Source: Caryophanales bacterium (lineage in GTDB: Bacteria > Bacillota > Bacilli > Bacillales > DSM-4216). From it: 45,535 nucleotides of DNA. The notes below the pieces were generated by a model. The model was not told the origin of the DNA and made no database searches. It was given only the letters and a program-made list of their open reading frames with translations. The stretch lies in assembly GCA_014896555.1 (NCBI GenBank), contig JADBKC010000006.1, positions 1-45,535 on the forward strand. The letters run 5' to 3'. Positions within the stretch are counted from its first letter, which is position 1; every line of letters begins with the position of its first letter. Shown in pieces: positions 44,169-45,535 of the stretch. Both the position numbers and the translations under genes were made by a program.

Positions 44169-44963
44169 ATGAAAAGTTGGACAAGCACTGTTCTTGCAGT
44201 TGCATTATTGTCAACTCTCAGCTTAGCCGGATGCGGAACAAATGATAAAGCTGCAGAAAACGAAAAAGAGCCATCATCCAAAACTGTCGAAACAAAAGAT
44301 AATAAGGACGCTGCAAAGCCCGCAATTCAATCAAGCGAATCAAATCAAGAATCCAACAAGCAAAATACCGCCGGTTCTGAAAACAATCCGAAAAACCAAG
44401 AATCTGTAAAATCAAACGATTCGACTAACAGTCAAACTGGAAAAAGAGCTTCAACCAATGATAGCGTACAATCCAAGGACAGTGTACAATCTGGAAACGT
44501 TCGGCCATTCGAGAAAAAAATTCAATATTCCATAGGTGGACAAAACAAAACCGATACAGCTGTCTTGGAAGAAAGCGACAACCAAGGGTTTTCCCTGTAT
44601 GTCCTTCCCCACTATGAACTAACAGCTGAAGAGCCTTATAAAGATATTGTTTACTTTAAAGACAAAGACCAGCTGTTTATGCGAATTGAAGTAATGCAAA
44701 AGACCCAAAACTGGAATACGTTTAAACAATCGGCTTTCGATCAGTTAAAAGCCATCAATGATCAGGTAAAACCGATTTCGCCGCCTAACACAACTACGTT
44801 TAAAAACGCAACCGCCTATCGGACGAGCACCCAAGATGCAGTAGTCACTGCTTATGTCATCCCTTCAAACACTCATCCAATAAAAATTACGATTTTTGAT
44901 GACAAAAACAGCTCGCATTCAGATGCCTTTTTAAAAATGGCGGATACCATTCAAGTAAGATAA
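44169..44963 (+). CDS. putative membrane-anchored lipoprotein
   Basis: The 264-residue protein has a lipoprotein signal (LLSTLSLAGC, Cys at about 22). A Ser/Asn/Lys/Gln-rich low-complexity linker follows from about 23 to 108. A folded C-terminal domain (FSLYVLPHYELTAEEPYKDI, YFKDKDQLFMRIEVMQKT, DAVVTAYVIPSNTHPIKITI) ends at residue 264. It is probably attached to the outer face of the membrane. No catalytic motif is seen. GAGGAGGA lies before the ATG. Confidence 0.85.
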   Translation: MKSWTSTVLAVALLSTLSLAGCGTNDKAAENEKEPSSKTVETKDNKDAAKPAIQSSESNQESNKQNTAGSENNPKNQESVKSNDSTNSQTGKRASTNDSVQSKDSVQSGNVRPFEKKIQYSIGGQNKTDTAVLEESDNQGFSLYVLPHYELTAEEPYKDIVYFKDKDQLFMRIEVMQKTQNWNTFKQSAFDQLKAINDQVKPISPPNTTTFKNATAYRTSTQDAVVTAYVIPSNTHPIKITIFDDKNSSHSDAFLKMADTIQVR

Positions 44964-44967
44964 CTTA

Positions 44968-45295
44968 GGGGGTGTCCCAAAAGCCCCTTTTAAACAAGAA
45001 ACCCGTCGTGATAAATTCATTTTTCTCGTCGGGTTTCTTCCATTTTCCAGATCTTCTTTCTAAAGCAAGCGATTCTTTTTCGCCTGTTTCAGAAATTATG
45101 GGAAATGGCAACAATGTGTTGAACGCGAAATTGACGAGACTCTTGCGGGGAAAAGCAAGAAAGGAGACCCTTCAAGCGAAAGTCAAGTGAGGAGGCAAGC
45201 GGACGCGTGCGGAAAGCGAGTGAATTTCGCGATCCAGATGGAAAGCTGCTAAACGGTGTCCCTTAGGCCATTTTACTGACTTTTGGGACAGCCTC
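44968..45295. repeat. MITE-like element
   Basis: Imperfect terminal inverted repeats (gggggtgtcccaaaag at the left, cttttgggacagcctc at the right) enclose about 300 bp of non-coding DNA. Inside are aagaaacccg/cgggtttctt and cgcgaaatt/aatttcgcg inverted repeats, so the transcript would be strongly folded. The ends are of the kind seen in IS elements of Bacillus (compare the remnant at 37278-37320). The element starts just 5 bp after the lipoprotein stop codon and probably replaced its terminator. Confidence 0.65.
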
Positions 45296-45535
45296 TTCCC
45301 TGCCTTTCCCTCTCTCACTGCTAGCAATCTCATTATTAAACAGTTCCCATCTTCGCTGCTCATTATGTCTTTTTTAACAAAGAAACCCCTCTTTAAGAAA
45401 AGAATTATTTGATCGGCTTGATCCAAAGAAGAAAGAAGAACAAAAAACTAAAGTAGCCGAATAATGGATAAAGAAACGATAACAATCTTCCGTAATGAAG
45501 CTGACTTAAGCAAAGAGCAATCAAAAAAACGGTGA
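45296..45535 (+). other. right-edge fragment
   Basis: Two short protein-like frames occur on the plus strand: NPSLRKELFDRLDPKKKEEQ ending near 45460, and then MDKETITIFRNEADLSKEQ ending at the window edge (stop at 45533-45535). Neither has a clear ribosome-binding site, and the window ends here, so no gene is called. Confidence 0.3.

Noticed and set aside
1-45535. CRISPR arrays, tRNA and rRNA genes
   Set aside because: No spaced direct-repeat arrays and no conserved tRNA or rRNA segments were noticed on either strand.

Overview
The window reads as chromosome of a spore-forming member of the Bacillaceae (Firmicutes). Spo0E-type phosphatase, CcpC, DarB/CbpB, YkuI, YkuJ, YkyB, YkvS, CheV, PatA and ptsHI all appear, and their order is recognisably that of the Bacillus subtilis ptsHI-ykwC-patA-cheV-ykyB-yku-ccpC-dapHL region, read here from right to left. 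Genus cannot be fixed from sequence alone.

Left part (about 1-16.7 kb) is an accessory island at the distal end of the dapH-dapL block. Its core is a complete set of lacticin 3147-type two-component lantibiotic genes, all on the minus strand in the order lanA1 (alpha), lanA2 (beta), lanM1, lanT, lanM2, lanJ. This is the gene order I recall for ltnA1-A2-M1-T-M2-J. Each LanM dehydrates and cyclises one precursor, LanT trims the leaders and exports the peptides, and LanJ should reduce dehydroalanine to D-alanine. Two things are unusual: a complete IS110-family element sits between lanA2 and lanM1 in the same orientation, separating precursor genes from modification genes; and no self-immunity genes (LanI, LanFE) are visible. 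The lanA1 promoter region contains a perfect 13-bp inverted repeat exactly bracketing a promoter-like sequence, with phased ATTGT boxes upstream. An ISL3-family element abuts the end of lanJ. Upstream of lanA1 lie an erythromycin-esterase-family pseudogene with two frameshifts, a frameshifted secreted-protein gene, a winged-helix-like protein and an XRE regulator.

Middle part (16.7-33.9 kb) is the housekeeping backbone: dapL and dapH (acetylated branch of diaminopimelate/lysine synthesis), ccpC, a 14-TM drug-efflux protein, darB, small proteins, ykuJ, ykuI (EAL), ykuE (Tat-type phosphodiesterase), a bioF-bioH-like-bioC operon with a BirA-type operator, ykyB, cheV, corA and patA (the aminotransferase of the same acetylated DAP branch, so three steps of the pathway are in the window).

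Right part (34-45.5 kb) has an IS110 remnant, a GntR (YtrA-type)-ABC transporter operon with an operator over its promoter and a decayed second permease, another transposon-end remnant, ykwC, an SDR gene, ptsH-ptsI, a Spo0E-like gene, ykvS, a lipoprotein, and a MITE-like element near the end. Many intergenic gaps contain protein-like reading frames without starts or with frameshifts, which points either to gene decay or, for some of the single-base shifts, to sequencing error. No rRNA, tRNA or CRISPR array was seen.
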